Shown here piece after piece: positions 17,009-26,026 of a DNA stretch of 64,000 nt (position 1 is the first letter of the stretch; every line of letters starts with the position of its first letter). The stretch covers positions 1,878,501 to 1,942,500 of the forward strand of contig NZ_CP036281.1 in the NCBI RefSeq assembly GCF_007750395.1. The letters are read 5' to 3'. The position numbers were made by a program, and so were the translations under genes. This DNA comes from Polystyrenella longa. Lineage in GTDB: Bacteria > Planctomycetota > Planctomycetia > Planctomycetales > Planctomycetaceae. Under the pieces are notes generated by a model. The model had not been told where the DNA came from, did not search any database, and worked only from the letters and a program-made list of their open reading frames with translations.

Positions 17009-18100
17009 ATGTCATGTCAGATACGCTTGTTCCCGTCCTTTTTCCGTCTTACTGTTCTCTCGCTGGTTCTCGTCGTCTTGCCTGGACTGGCGAACGCGGC
17101 ACTACCCGAGTCGGACGCCAGCCTGAAAATCGAGAGTCAGGAGTGGCCTTTTGAACCCGGTCCGCGGCAAGTCACGATTTATATCTATTATCCGGGTGGC
17201 AAACTGGAAAATGTGACTCCGGAAACTGGGCTAATGCTCAATCTCCACAATTGGGGAGGAACAGGTTTTCAAGGAGCCGGAGATCCACGCAAATTGACTG
17301 CGGGGCTAGATGTTATCGCCATTTCGGTCGATTACCTGCAAAGCGGCAAACAGCAGGATGGGGCTCCCTACGATTTCGGTCACCTGCAGGCCATCGACGC
17401 CTTGCGGGCTCTGTCCTACGTGTTTCGCGAACTGAAAGCGGCGGATATCGATTTGAATACTCGACGAATTATGGCATCGGGAGGTTCCGGCGGAGGGAAC
17501 GTCAGCCTGATGTGTAACAAGTTCGCCCCGCATACTTTCAGTTGCATCGTCGATATTTGCGGCATGCCCCGTCTTTCAGACGATATTGCCTTTAATCTGC
17601 CAGGGGGAAGTCGACTCGATGCGCGGTACAGCCAGGATCCCGAATCCCCGATGTATCTTTCTCCTGGACGACAGGAATTACATTTCGTCGGCAATCCGGC
17701 TCATCTCCAGAAGATGAAAGAGTTCGGAAACGAAGCCCGGATCGTCGTCATACATGGAACGGGAGATGACGTGTGTCCCTATCCTGACGCGGTGGAAATG
17801 GTCACCAATATGAAACAGGCCGAGCTGAACATCGAAGAGTTCTTCGTTAAGGAAAGCGACGTCGACGGCAAGATATTCAAATCGACTGGACACTCACTGG
17901 GAGATCGAAGCGCCATGATGTTGCTCTATGGTCGTAAATACTTGTTGCCCGAAAGCGATGACTATTTCGAACGGGAGTCTCAGACTGATTTCGAACTGCA
18001 GCAGGATATTGTCTATCCGACTTCGGATGGTCAGTATGTAATCTCTTATCCGGAAGGAGTTCCTTCCATCCGTTTTGAATCACAGTCCCCTACAGAATAA
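17009..18100 (+). CDS. Secreted alpha/beta-hydrolase-fold protein
   Basis: 363 residues from the ATG giving MSCQIRLFPSFF; a TTG upstream is unlikely. A signal peptide ends near LPGLANA-ALP. The sequence has an early oxyanion-type segment LMLNLHNWGG, a nucleophile motif GGSGGGN (Ser in GxSxG context), an Asp in HGTGDDVCPYPDAV and a late His in STGHSLGDR, consistent with a Ser-Asp-His triad. It probably hydrolyses an ester or peptide bond outside the cytoplasm; substrate unknown. It sits between infC and rpmI on the opposite strand, interrupting a normally conserved translation-gene cluster. Confidence 0.8.
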   Translation: MSCQIRLFPSFFRLTVLSLVLVVLPGLANAALPESDASLKIESQEWPFEPGPRQVTIYIYYPGGKLENVTPETGLMLNLHNWGGTGFQGAGDPRKLTAGLDVIAISVDYLQSGKQQDGAPYDFGHLQAIDALRALSYVFRELKAADIDLNTRRIMASGGSGGGNVSLMCNKFAPHTFSCIVDICGMPRLSDDIAFNLPGGSRLDARYSQDPESPMYLSPGRQELHFVGNPAHLQKMKEFGNEARIVVIHGTGDDVCPYPDAVEMVTNMKQAELNIEEFFVKESDVDGKIFKSTGHSLGDRSAMMLLYGRKYLLPESDDYFERESQTDFELQQDIVYPTSDGQYVISYPEGVPSIRFESQSPTE

Positions 18101-18270
18101 GGTGCAATTCACGGTGTCGCTCTGGTTGCAGGAGCGATATTGAGACTAGAACGCATTCTAGATACCCATTGTGTGTTCTGGCGGCGTAGCCTGCTGTATT
18201 TAAGGGCTTTTCGGGACCGATAGCCGCCACACTTATCCTGGACAGGATCTAGAGGGGAAACGTACGAGTA

Positions 18271-18317
18271 CCATTACCAATGGGCAATAGAACGTATTTG
18301 CAGACGTTCTATTGCCT
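18271..18317. terminator. Strong double hairpin between convergent genes
   Basis: A small hairpin CCATT/AATGG is followed directly by a 13-bp perfect stem (GGCAATAGAACGT at 18283-18295 with its complement at 18304-18316, loop of 8). It lies between the converging hydrolase gene and infC. There is no T run on either strand, so a role as a bidirectional terminator or RNA-stabilising structure is inferred from position. Confidence 0.45.
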
Positions 18318-18373
18318 GATGCGAATATGCCTGTAGAGCAATTTAAGACCGAAGCATTGGCGATGGTGTGAGC

Positions 18374-18880
18374 TTAACGAGGCGACACAACGGCGGACAT
18401 GTTTCGGCCCCCCTCCATGCGTGGTGGAGCTTCGACTTTAGCGACATCGTCCAGCGACGCGATGATACTCAACAGGATTTCCCGGCCACGTTCATGGTGC
18501 GCGTTTTCGCGACCTTTGAACATGATGTTGATCTTCACCTTGTCTTTTTGCTTCAGGAACGTGCGTGCCTGTTTGACTTTGAAATCGATGTCATGGTCAC
18601 CCGTTTTCGGGCGCAAGCGTATTTCTTTAAGCTGCGTTTGATGCTGCTTGGTGTTCTTAGCCAGCTTCTTCTTCTGCTCGTATTTGAATTTACCGTAATC
18701 CATGATTCGGCAAACGGGCGGACGCTCGTTGGGAGCTACCTCCACGACATCCAGTCCCGATTCGCCAGCAATGCGTAAAGCTTCCTGCGTCGGGATGACG
18801 CCCAGCATTTCTCCATTTTGGTCGACAACTCGAATCGGAGTGATTCGAATTTGATCATTCATACGTTGGGTGGTTTCGAT
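18374..18880 (-). CDS. infC: Translation initiation factor IF-3, likely AUC start
   Basis: 168 residues if initiated at the ATC codon at 18880-18878, or 162 from the ATG at 18862. IF-3 signatures include [40 protein letters not shown] and FKGRENAH. The strong Shine-Dalgarno sequence AGGAAGGT lies 6 bases before the ATC but 24 bases before the ATG. The extra residues IETTQR match the usual family N-terminus preceding N-[DEG]-[QEI]-IR. Rare AUU/AUC starts are known in infC and let IF-3 repress its own translation. It is isolated from rpmI by a plus-strand gene. Confidence 0.93.
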   Translation of the reverse strand: METTQRMNDQIRITPIRVVDQNGEMLGVIPTQEALRIAGESGLDVVEVAPNERPPVCRIMDYGKFKYEQKKKLAKNTKQHQTQLKEIRLRPKTGDHDIDFKVKQARTFLKQKDKVKINIMFKGRENAHHERGREILLSIIASLDDVAKVEAPPRMEGGRNMSAVVSPR

Positions 18881-18886
18881 TGTTAG

Positions 18887-18895
18887 ACCTTCCTG
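18887..18895 (-). promoter_or_regulatory. infC Shine-Dalgarno deciding an ATC start
   Basis: On the minus strand CAGGAAGGT is a near-perfect anti-16S match. It is spaced 6 bases from ATC at 18880 and 24 bases from the first ATG at 18862. No in-frame ATG, GTG or TTG lies between them, so spacing favours ATC initiation. Confidence 0.7.
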
Positions 18896-19383
18896 AGAGT
18901 GTTTCAGTCATTTTTTAACGTTTGGAAATATCATCCCAAACGGGTTGGAGGAGGGATAAACTCATTTCAACACCGGGAAAGATTTATCCACTCCTTCATC
19001 AGCAGAGTTGATGCTCTTAAACCCAGAAATTTAAATGAGGGTTTCTTAATATGGACCTGAGTTAAGGGATCTGAATTTTCTCCCATCGATGGGGGGAAAG
19101 ACAAACGATCATTTAAAACGGGAACAGATAGAGAGATCAATTCGAGCTATCGGCAGATTCAGACGGGAGATTGAACTGTCAGAAACGACGTCGCCGATGC
19201 ATTATTGATTCTACTGAATGTCTTCAGTACGAATCAATGATCTAATTCAGCAAACTTGCCTGGAGTCTTTATTCGGCAATTTCCCTGAATTTTCCGAATT
19301 CTTTCTGCACTTCATAACCGTTCTTGAAGAAAACGTCAAGAATTGAGCAGTTTTAAGTGCGATTCTATTCAGAGGTCAGGGCA
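18896..19383 (-). other. Spacer between fliM and infC
   Basis: About 490 bases, AT-rich, no gene seen. It holds an imperfect palindrome at 19204-19238 (ATTGATT, ACTGAA and their complements TTCAGT, AATCAAT around a 4-base loop) and a small CATCA/TGATG hairpin nearer infC. It should carry the infC promoter and untranslated leader, but no clear promoter was identified. Confidence 0.45.
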
Positions 19384-20454
19384 TTATCGATGGGTTTTGA
19401 CCGCTTCGGTGGGTCGCGAAAATTCTGGTTCCTGTTTCTCTTTCAGAATATCCCGGGCTCGAGAGATCGGTTTTCCGATTTGAACCGCCTTGTGGCCTTT
19501 CAAAGTTCCCGGCGTGCCACTGAAGAAGGGTTTCCCCTCGATCATTAGAGTCAAACCTTGGGAAACTTCCCGCTCAGTCATGATGACATCTCCGACCGAA
19601 AGTCCCATCAGGTCGTCGGCCGACAGCTTCACCTGGGTTAGTTCTGCGACCAGTTCGACTTTGGTCTTGGAAATATTGGTCTCGATATCGAGCTGTTCTT
19701 CCGGCGTGATTACGCGGGACTTATATGCCGACCACGAGTCCGAGCTCAGTTTGGGAGACAAGGGCTCAATTGTATTGAATGGGATACAAAAGTTCATAAT
19801 CCCCCGCATCTCGCCCATCGTCAGTTCGAAACTGACTAGCACGATCACTTCGTTAGGGGGAACAATTTGGACTAGTTGTGGATTACTCTCAATCTGTGAG
19901 ACTTTCAAATCGAGGTAGCAGAGGTTGATCCACGTGTTCTCGAGGGCCTTGATCGCTTGGTTCGTGATCCGGGAGACAAGTCGTAGTTCAATCTCCGTCA
20001 GTGCCCGGTTAGGAAAGTTCGTTTTGGCCTGACGTCCTCCACCCAGCATTCGATCGATGATAGGAAAAATGATCGACGGATTCAGGTCGAGAATCATGTG
20101 ACCCTGCAAATAAGTCGATTCGAGCAGGTTGAAGCAGGTGGGGTTCTCCAGGCTGAATACGAATTCACTGTAGGTCAGCTGGTCGACGCTGATCAGTTTG
20201 CATTCGACAATGGTGCGCAGCATACCACTCAGGGCGGCGCCGAATTCACGGCTGAAACCTTCATGCAGGCCTTGAATTGCCCGCATTTGCTCTTTGCTGA
20301 CACGCTCGGGTCGTTTGAAGTCATACAGGCTGATCTGCGAATGATGATCCGAGTGTGCCTGTCGAAATGCGGGCTTGGCCGGTCCACTCGATCCATCGGG
20401 ATCCAGTGCGGCAAGGAGCGATTCGACTTCTGTTTGACTGAGAACTTCTGCCAT
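19384..20454 (-). CDS. fliM: Flagellar motor switch protein FliM
   Basis: 356 residues, normal length. The N-terminal [13 protein letters not shown] corresponds to the conserved CheY-P-binding peptide. The middle domain (about 55-235) has [27 protein letters not shown] and the GGxxG-type LGGGRQAK segment. The C-terminal domain (about 260-330) is SpoA-like with [26 protein letters not shown]. FliM forms part of the C-ring and sets rotation direction. A GGAGG site precedes the ATG. No other flagellar gene is in the window. The presence indicates a flagellated swarmer stage. Confidence 0.95.
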   Translation of the reverse strand: MAEVLSQTEVESLLAALDPDGSSGPAKPAFRQAHSDHHSQISLYDFKRPERVSKEQMRAIQGLHEGFSREFGAALSGMLRTIVECKLISVDQLTYSEFVFSLENPTCFNLLESTYLQGHMILDLNPSIIFPIIDRMLGGGRQAKTNFPNRALTEIELRLVSRITNQAIKALENTWINLCYLDLKVSQIESNPQLVQIVPPNEVIVLVSFELTMGEMRGIMNFCIPFNTIEPLSPKLSSDSWSAYKSRVITPEEQLDIETNISKTKVELVAELTQVKLSADDLMGLSVGDVIMTEREVSQGLTLMIEGKPFFSGTPGTLKGHKAVQIGKPISRARDILKEKQEPEFSRPTEAVKTHR

Positions 20455-20651
20455 CCGTGGCCTCCGTCCTGTGACGTCTTAATGGTTAATGTTTTTCAGC
20501 GGATGCTGGTAATATCGGGATTCAACCCGTACCGGGTCGAGGTCGCTTTGTGGACTCTTGAATAAAATACAATTTAAAAGTTGTCTAAATCGAATTTTCC
20601 GCAGTATTCCTCCGGCGTTTTTGATTTGCGACGATCTGTTTCGGGATATCG

Positions 20652-21941
20652 CTAACTTCTCGTTTGCCCCGATCCTTGAACGAGGTATTTGTAACTGGTC
20701 AGTTCTCTCAGCCCACAGGGGCCTCGGGCATGGAACTTATCGGTGCTGATGCCAATCTCGGCTCCAAACCCGAATTCTCCGCCGTCATTAAAACGCGTAC
20801 TCGCATTAACCATGACCGCTGCAGAATCGACGTTCACTTGGAACTCCTCTGCTGCTGCCAACTGACTGGTGACGATCGCATCGGTATGGTGAGAACCATG
20901 CTCATTAATGTGCTCAACCGCAGCGGTAAGATCATCAACGACTTTGACAGAGAGAATCAAATCCAGGTATTCCGTGCGGAAATCTTCTTCTGTTGCGGGA
21001 ACCGCTTTCTCAAGAATTTGGCATGTCCGACGGCAACCTCGAAGTTCCACTCCCAGATTAAGAAGGGCGGGGCCCGCTTGTTTGAGAAACCGCTCCGCGA
21101 CTGCTTCATGAACCAGAAGAGTCTCAGCCGCATTGCAGACACCTGGACGATGTGTTTTGCTGTTGATGATGATGTTCTCTGCCATCTTGAGGTCAGCAGA
21201 TTCATCGACATACACGTGACAGATACCATCAAAATGTTTGATGACGGGCATCGTGGCTTCATCAGTGACACGTTCGATCAGCGACCGACCTCCCCGAGGG
21301 ATCGTGACGTCAATCAAGTCGTGCCGTTTCAGAAAATGGCCAACGGCGTCCCGGTCAGTCGTTTCTACAAGCTGCACCGCTTCTCGCGGTAAACCCTGTT
21401 TTTCCAGACTATCCGCGACAATTTTGTAAAAAGCCATGTTGCTGTGGAAGGCTTCTTTGCCCCCTCGAAGAATAACGGCGTTTCCACTTTTGACGCACAA
21501 GGCGGCCGCATCGATCGTCACATTTGGTCGCGATTCGTAGATGAAAAAGACGACACCCAAGGGAACACGGACTTGAGATACTCGGATTCCATTCGGTCGC
21601 AACTGGCTTTGGATTACTTCGCCGATGGGATCCGTTAATGTCGAGATCTGATGCAGACTTTCGACAATCCCAGCAAGACGTACTTCTGTCAGTCGCAGTC
21701 GATCAATGGCGGCGTTGTTCAATCCGTATTCAGGTGCTTTGTCGATATCGAGCTGATTGGCTTGCACTAGTTCAGCCTTACGCGAATCGATCGCGCTGGC
21801 TAGTTCGAGCAGCCATCCTGATTTCTGGTTCCCGGTCAGGGCGGTCAGTTTCCGCGAGGCGGACTTGGCTTTTCGGGCGACGTCCTGCGTGTAATCTGCC
21901 AACGCTTCCTGGTTGGGGGCGGTCATTTGTGTTGGATTCAT
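20652..21941 (-). CDS. proA: Gamma-glutamyl phosphate reductase
   Basis: 429 residues from the ATG at 21941; an upstream GTG would add an unlikely hydrophobic extension. It reduces glutamyl 5-phosphate to glutamate 5-semialdehyde with NADPH, the second step of proline synthesis. Seen are [37 protein letters not shown], the catalytic Cys in [13 protein letters not shown] and the C-terminal [22 protein letters not shown]. Family length is about 415-430. No proB lies nearby. It is divergent from the sigma-54 activator gene. Confidence 0.96.
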   Translation of the reverse strand: MNPTQMTAPNQEALADYTQDVARKAKSASRKLTALTGNQKSGWLLELASAIDSRKAELVQANQLDIDKAPEYGLNNAAIDRLRLTEVRLAGIVESLHQISTLTDPIGEVIQSQLRPNGIRVSQVRVPLGVVFFIYESRPNVTIDAAALCVKSGNAVILRGGKEAFHSNMAFYKIVADSLEKQGLPREAVQLVETTDRDAVGHFLKRHDLIDVTIPRGGRSLIERVTDEATMPVIKHFDGICHVYVDESADLKMAENIIINSKTHRPGVCNAAETLLVHEAVAERFLKQAGPALLNLGVELRGCRRTCQILEKAVPATEEDFRTEYLDLILSVKVVDDLTAAVEHINEHGSHHTDAIVTSQLAAAEEFQVNVDSAAVMVNASTRFNDGGEFGFGAEIGISTDKFHARGPCGLRELTSYKYLVQGSGQTRS

Positions 21942-22518
21942 TGTGGTCTTTGTATAGTCACCAGAAAGCCGCAAACACAACTTTGCGAACAAGTAATTCA
22001 GAGATGGGAGGATTGGCACTCTAGATACAGGCAGCCTGGTTTGTTCCGGCGCCTGCGACCTTTAGAGAGGCGGAAGATACCTTAGGTTCCTGCAAAAGTA
22101 TCAGAAAACAAGCATTTTATGTCAATGCTACTCATAAAGTGGACCCGAAGGGGAGTCCTTCTAATGCAAGGGATTTCATGATTATCTTTCTCGACTTGGA
22201 AAATCAACGTGAACCATGAGTTCAAGGGATGCACTCATGAGGCATATTGTTTATAAATAGGGGATATCACAAAGATTACGGGCCAAATCGAATCCGTCAG
22301 AGTTTCTCCTCGATTTCTATTCCAGATTCGAAGCGAAAGAACCAATGACAGAGAATTTCACTGGCTGACCGCCAAAAATAGGCTAACTACGCGAGGACGA
22401 TTGCGAATAATATTACGGAATCGTCGACCGACTGCCTCACATTACGGTCGTAGACCAGTTCGCAATTGTACACAAAAAGGGCCGGTCGACTCTCTCGAGA
22501 GTCTCAGGGTTTTCGATA
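21942..22518. other. Divergent region between proA and the sigma-54 activator
   Basis: About 580 bases. No gene is seen. A short GC-rich inverted repeat CGCCT/AGGCG lies near 22050-22075 and a GACTCTC-type palindrome at about 22488-22503 sits just before the activator's AGGG ribosome-binding site. No sigma-54 promoter with correct GG/GC spacing was found. Confidence 0.4.
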
Positions 22519-24585
22519 ATGTCCGATCCTGCTGAAGCGGAATTGAATCAGGATACCTCCATTCAAGAGGATGTCGCCTATCTCGTTGCTCGTACAGACG
22601 GGCAATGGCGGGACATCTACAAAATGAATCCTGCTCATGTGATGTCGATTGGACGCGCAAACACGAACAAGATTGTCGTCGATGACGAGGTCTGCAGCCG
22701 TCGGCATTGTGAAGTATTCCGTTCGGGCGACATTTGGTTCCTTCGCGATCTCGGCAGCCGTAACGGCACAATGATCAACGGCGTGAAAATTCAGGGTGAC
22801 AAAGAGCTTAAGCCTGGCTCGCTCATTCAAATCGGTGGTTTCCGATTGGGATTTACCCTGGACGTTTCTGATTCGCTCCATCCCACTTTTGGTTTCCCCT
22901 ATCTGGATGAACGACCCTCCGACGACACTTCCGACACGGTAGCCAACCTGAAGATCGAAACGGGGAGTCCTTCCGAATTCGGTCCGGAAATCTTGAAGAA
23001 ACAGCGGGAATCTCGTTACAGAAATGCAGCGGCTTCCAGTAAGTTAATGCGCGATCGGGCCAGTCGTGAATTGGCCAGTCTCTACCGGTTGGCACTCAAT
23101 ATGGGAATGGCTCGTTCTGTTCAGGAAGTCTGCGCTCTTACCCTCAAGAACGCGATCGAGAACACCTCCGCCGATCAGGGAGCAATTCTCCTACTTCCCG
23201 AGCCCGTTCTGGAATCTCCGGAAGCGGACAAACTCTCCAAAGTCGTCAGTCGTTCCGAATCGAATTTTTCTTACCAGATGGTTTCTGAATATCTGGCCGG
23301 ACTAGTGTTGAATGAACGCGAAGCCGTGCTCGGACGTGATATTGACGATGACAGCAAGCTTTCAACCCGCGACCACCTCGGTAAAATTCGGGCACAAAGC
23401 CTGATCTGTGCCGCTATTTGCAAAGAGCAATTCGTTTACGGACTGATTCACCTCTATTCGACTGATCCAGACAATGAGGTGACGGCAGACGACTTGGAAT
23501 TTACGTTGGCCATCGCCGATCAAACGGGTGTCGTGCTCGATAAAATGCAGGAGCGGGATTCACTGGAAGTCGGGCTCGAACGGGCTCGAACGGAAAATAT
23601 CTCCCTCAAAAAACAGCTGCAGATCGAAAATGAATTAGTTGGCAATAGCCGGAGTATGGAAGAACTTCGCAAAACGATCCTGCGAATCGGGCCGACCGAT
23701 GCCACTGTACTCATTCGAGGTGAAAGTGGCGTTGGTAAAGAACTTGTTGCAGGGGCTGTTCACTCCTCCAGTGGTCGAACGCGGGCCCCTTACGTCTGCA
23801 TGAACTGTGCGGCTCTGAGTGAAAGTCTTCTCGAAAGTGAACTCTTCGGTCATGAAAAAGGCTCTTTTACCGGGGCGACCTCCCAATCTACGGGAAAATT
23901 CGAACAAGCGAATATGGGGACTTTGTTCCTCGATGAAGTCGGCGAAATGAGTCAGTCAGTGCAGGCGAAATTCCTACGAGTTCTGGAAGGGCATCCCTTT
24001 GAGCGGGTTGGGGGACGGAAAGCGATCAAGGTTGATGTGCGGGTCGTCGCGGCGACCAACCGTGACTTGGAAGACGCTGTCAAGAATGGCACCTTCCGTC
24101 AGGACCTTTACTTCCGACTCCACGTGGTGGAATTACTCGTTCCGCCTTTGAGAGAACGTAAGTCAGATATTCCCATTTTGGCCCATCATTTTCTCAAGAA
24201 GAGCGCCACCCGCACGGGACGCGATGTAAGGCGGTTTTCACATCAGGCAATGGAATACTTTCTGGCCTACGAGTGGCCTGGAAACGTTCGCGAACTTCAA
24301 AATGTGGTCGAACGAACGGTTATCATGGCGTCGGGAGAAGAGATCAAGAAAGAGGATATTCATCTTTCATCGGTCAGCCCATTCACTACCAGCGTCGAGC
24401 CAGTCTTCTCGGAACCGGAAGATTACACCCCTGATTCTCTCGAAGACATCGAGCAGCGTCACATTCTGGCTACGTTAGAAGAGACGAATTGGAACAAATC
24501 TCACGCAGCCAGCATTCTGGGCGTCGAACGCTCTACACTTGATCGCAAGCTGAAGAAGTATGGTGTCAAGCGGCCAGGCAGCTAG
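22519..24585 (+). CDS. FHA-GAF-sigma54 activator with Fis-type HTH
   Basis: 688-residue enhancer-binding protein that would open sigma-54 promoters. Domains: FHA (about 25-120; [32 protein letters not shown]), which binds phosphothreonine; GAF (about 180-350); AAA+ core (about 375-610) with Walker A GESGVGKE near 401, Walker [10 protein letters not shown] and arginine-finger [23 protein letters not shown]-terminal Fis-type helix-turn-helix ([21 protein letters not shown]). The sigma-54 contact loop is GSFTGA, a natural variant of GAFTGA. FHA input suggests control by a Ser/Thr kinase rather than a response-regulator phosphorelay; the kinase at 409-2154 is a candidate only by category. Confidence 0.94.
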   Translation: MSDPAEAELNQDTSIQEDVAYLVARTDGQWRDIYKMNPAHVMSIGRANTNKIVVDDEVCSRRHCEVFRSGDIWFLRDLGSRNGTMINGVKIQGDKELKPGSLIQIGGFRLGFTLDVSDSLHPTFGFPYLDERPSDDTSDTVANLKIETGSPSEFGPEILKKQRESRYRNAAASSKLMRDRASRELASLYRLALNMGMARSVQEVCALTLKNAIENTSADQGAILLLPEPVLESPEADKLSKVVSRSESNFSYQMVSEYLAGLVLNEREAVLGRDIDDDSKLSTRDHLGKIRAQSLICAAICKEQFVYGLIHLYSTDPDNEVTADDLEFTLAIADQTGVVLDKMQERDSLEVGLERARTENISLKKQLQIENELVGNSRSMEELRKTILRIGPTDATVLIRGESGVGKELVAGAVHSSSGRTRAPYVCMNCAALSESLLESELFGHEKGSFTGATSQSTGKFEQANMGTLFLDEVGEMSQSVQAKFLRVLEGHPFERVGGRKAIKVDVRVVAATNRDLEDAVKNGTFRQDLYFRLHVVELLVPPLRERKSDIPILAHHFLKKSATRTGRDVRRFSHQAMEYFLAYEWPGNVRELQNVVERTVIMASGEEIKKEDIHLSSVSPFTTSVEPVFSEPEDYTPDSLEDIEQRHILATLEETNWNKSHAASILGVERSTLDRKLKKYGVKRPGS

Positions 24586-24976
24586 AGCACGCCTGTCGTT
24601 CTTCTGGCACACTTTGCCTCGTCTCTTATGGGAGTTCTCCCTCTTGATGAATAGAGAGAGGCTCAAAGTACGGACATTGCCTACTGTGAAAAGATGTTCG
24701 AATTGCGAAGGCTCCGTCGATATCTTTTGCAGGGTGTAGGGGCAGGGGCTATTTCTGAGCTGGATGAAACATCAAGATATGAGTGAGTGTTGATGTGTGA
24801 AGTCGGTAGCACCGAACGCTTTGCGAGTTTGGAAATATCCTTGGTAGAAATCGCTTAATAACCGAAGTAAGTTAATTGTTATTGATGACAGTTGCCGAAA
24901 TATGATAAAACTGGTGACGCAAGAAAGCAGTGCGATGAGGAATTTCTGACGATGGAGCAAATTTGAAAAAATTTGT

Positions 24977-25005
24977 TTGACATTCTAGTCGATCCTGACC
25001 AGAAT
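24977..25005 (+). promoter_or_regulatory. Candidate promoter with overlapping operator
   Basis: TTGACA (24977-24982), 17-base spacer, CAGAAT (25000-25005). The inverted repeat ATTCTAGTC/GACCAGAAT (24982-25005, 8 of 9 matched, 6-base centre) fills the spacer and the -10, as an operator would. The first gene downstream is the acidic protein, 475 bases away. Confidence 0.35.
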
Positions 25006-25252
25006 CAGGCTGTTCGTTAACACGAATTTCAAGTCAGTCTGTCTCAGAATTTTCTCAGGAGCAAGGTCGGATTATTTTCTCACAAGTCAGGTTATCCTTT
25101 CGGCGACTCTACACTGTTCGCCTCATAAATTGCCTTACGACTTGTGAAAAGGGCCGAATCTAGCCGATCTGGTTAAATTTTAGACTAATTTGAACCCGCC
25201 TCTATGAACAAGGCACCCTCACTTCCTTTGGAGTGATCTGCTTTGTCCTACC

Positions 25253-25282
25253 ATGCAGCTGGGCTGCATTGAAGCAGCCTTT
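25253..25282 (+). promoter_or_regulatory. Mutually exclusive hairpins (attenuator-like)
   Basis: Stem A pairs ATGCAGC (25253-25259) with GCTGCAT (25263-25269). Stem B pairs GGCTGC (25262-25267) with GCAGCC (25274-25279) and is followed by TTT. The two share 25263-25267 and cannot coexist. The arrangement resembles an antiterminator/terminator pair, though the T run is short. Confidence 0.4.
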
Positions 25283-25422
25283 CCCAGGACTTGATTGGAG
25301 ATACTTCCACCTGATGCGGTCAGTTTTCGTACTGATCCACCAGTTAGGTATCGGTTCGGGTTCAGGGTGCGTTTACGGTTCGTACTTTTAAGTACAGACA
25401 GTTTAGAGTGCGGCTTTAAAGT

Positions 25423-25428
25423 TATAAT
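25423..25428 (+). promoter_or_regulatory. Candidate -10 box of the acidic-protein gene
   Basis: A perfect TATAAT 51 bases before the ATG. No good -35 hexamer lies 16-18 bases upstream, so this is tentative. Confidence 0.35.
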
Positions 25429-25479
25429 GAATTCACATTGTCAATTTGGTTATAGATTTCGATCTGGAGACTTTTAGTA

Positions 25480-25761
25480 ATGTCGGACTCTATCGGAGTT
25501 ATGGACGAAGTAGAAGATTTCGATAACAATTCTCTCGAACTCGAGGAAGGTCTCGAATTCGAAGAAGATGTTCAAGAGATCGACTTTAATTCCTTGGGAA
25601 TTGATCCCCTTATCCCCACGGAAGCGAAACCTGGCTCAGAAGAAAAAGTTCTGATGCTGGCAGCTCGTTACTCTGCTGGGCTTCCTCTCTGGCACAACTC
25701 GGATTGTTATGATCACGGTCCGGGCGGTGTTGACGACGAGGAACTCGAGGAAATGTATTAG
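25480..25761 (+). CDS. Small strongly acidic protein, unknown function
   Basis: 93 residues. The first 60 are very rich in Glu and Asp with few basic residues (EVEDFDNNSLELEEGLEFEE). The last third changes character: KVLMLAARYSAGLPLWHNSDCYDHGPGG, then an acidic tail ending EEMY. Cys, two His and Trp in the second part could coordinate a metal, but this is conjecture. A GGAG site precedes the ATG. No family is recognised; its long, structured upstream region and a terminator 190 bases downstream support a real, regulated gene. Confidence 0.65.
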   Translation: MSDSIGVMDEVEDFDNNSLELEEGLEFEEDVQEIDFNSLGIDPLIPTEAKPGSEEKVLMLAARYSAGLPLWHNSDCYDHGPGGVDDEELEEMY

Positions 25762-25955
25762 GCGGACAACACGTACCGTCAATTCACTACGAGAATTAGT
25801 CGGTACTTTCGGGGCACGGATTGTTTCTGTCGAATTCTTTAATAGAAAACGCAGAGCTATCCTGATCGGAAGACCCTGAATCTCGACTGTGACAAAACAG
25901 CAGCGAACCTGGCATTACCTAGATCGTCAGGTTTCCTGCAGTAACACAAAACAAT

Positions 25956-25988
25956 AAGGCCCTGAATCGATTGATTCACGGGCCTTTT
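25956..25988. terminator. Bidirectional intrinsic terminator
   Basis: AAGGCCC (25956-25962) pairs with GGGCCTT (25980-25986), with an extra inner pairing TGAATC/GATTCA. T's follow on the plus strand, and an A-rich flank on the left gives a T-rich 3' side on the minus strand. It lies between the converging acidic-protein and beta-propeller genes and can end both transcripts. Confidence 0.75.
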
Positions 25989-26026
25989 GTTATGCGCTGT
26001 CTCGATCCCCTGACGGGTTGTTGTGG

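Larger units (their letters stand above)
24586..25479. other. Long leader region of the acidic-protein gene
   Basis: About 890 bases with no credible gene. It contains a TTGACA/CAGAAT promoter candidate overlapped by a palindrome, a pair of mutually exclusive hairpins near 25253-25282, a GTACTTTTAAGTAC palindrome near 25380 and a TATAAT box at 25423-25428. The density of regulatory-looking elements before a small gene is unusual for this window. Confidence 0.5.

Noticed and set aside
19204..19238. Imperfect palindrome after fliM as a terminator
   Set aside because: No T run follows it on the fliM strand and the arms are interrupted by mismatches.
20664..21392. A 242-codon plus-strand frame inside proA
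   Set aside because: It is antisense to the whole conserved ProA coding region.
24608..24623. TGGCAC...TTGC resembling a sigma-54 promoter after the activator gene
   Set aside because: The GG and GC are 8 bases apart instead of 10, so it does not fit the -24/-12 spacing.
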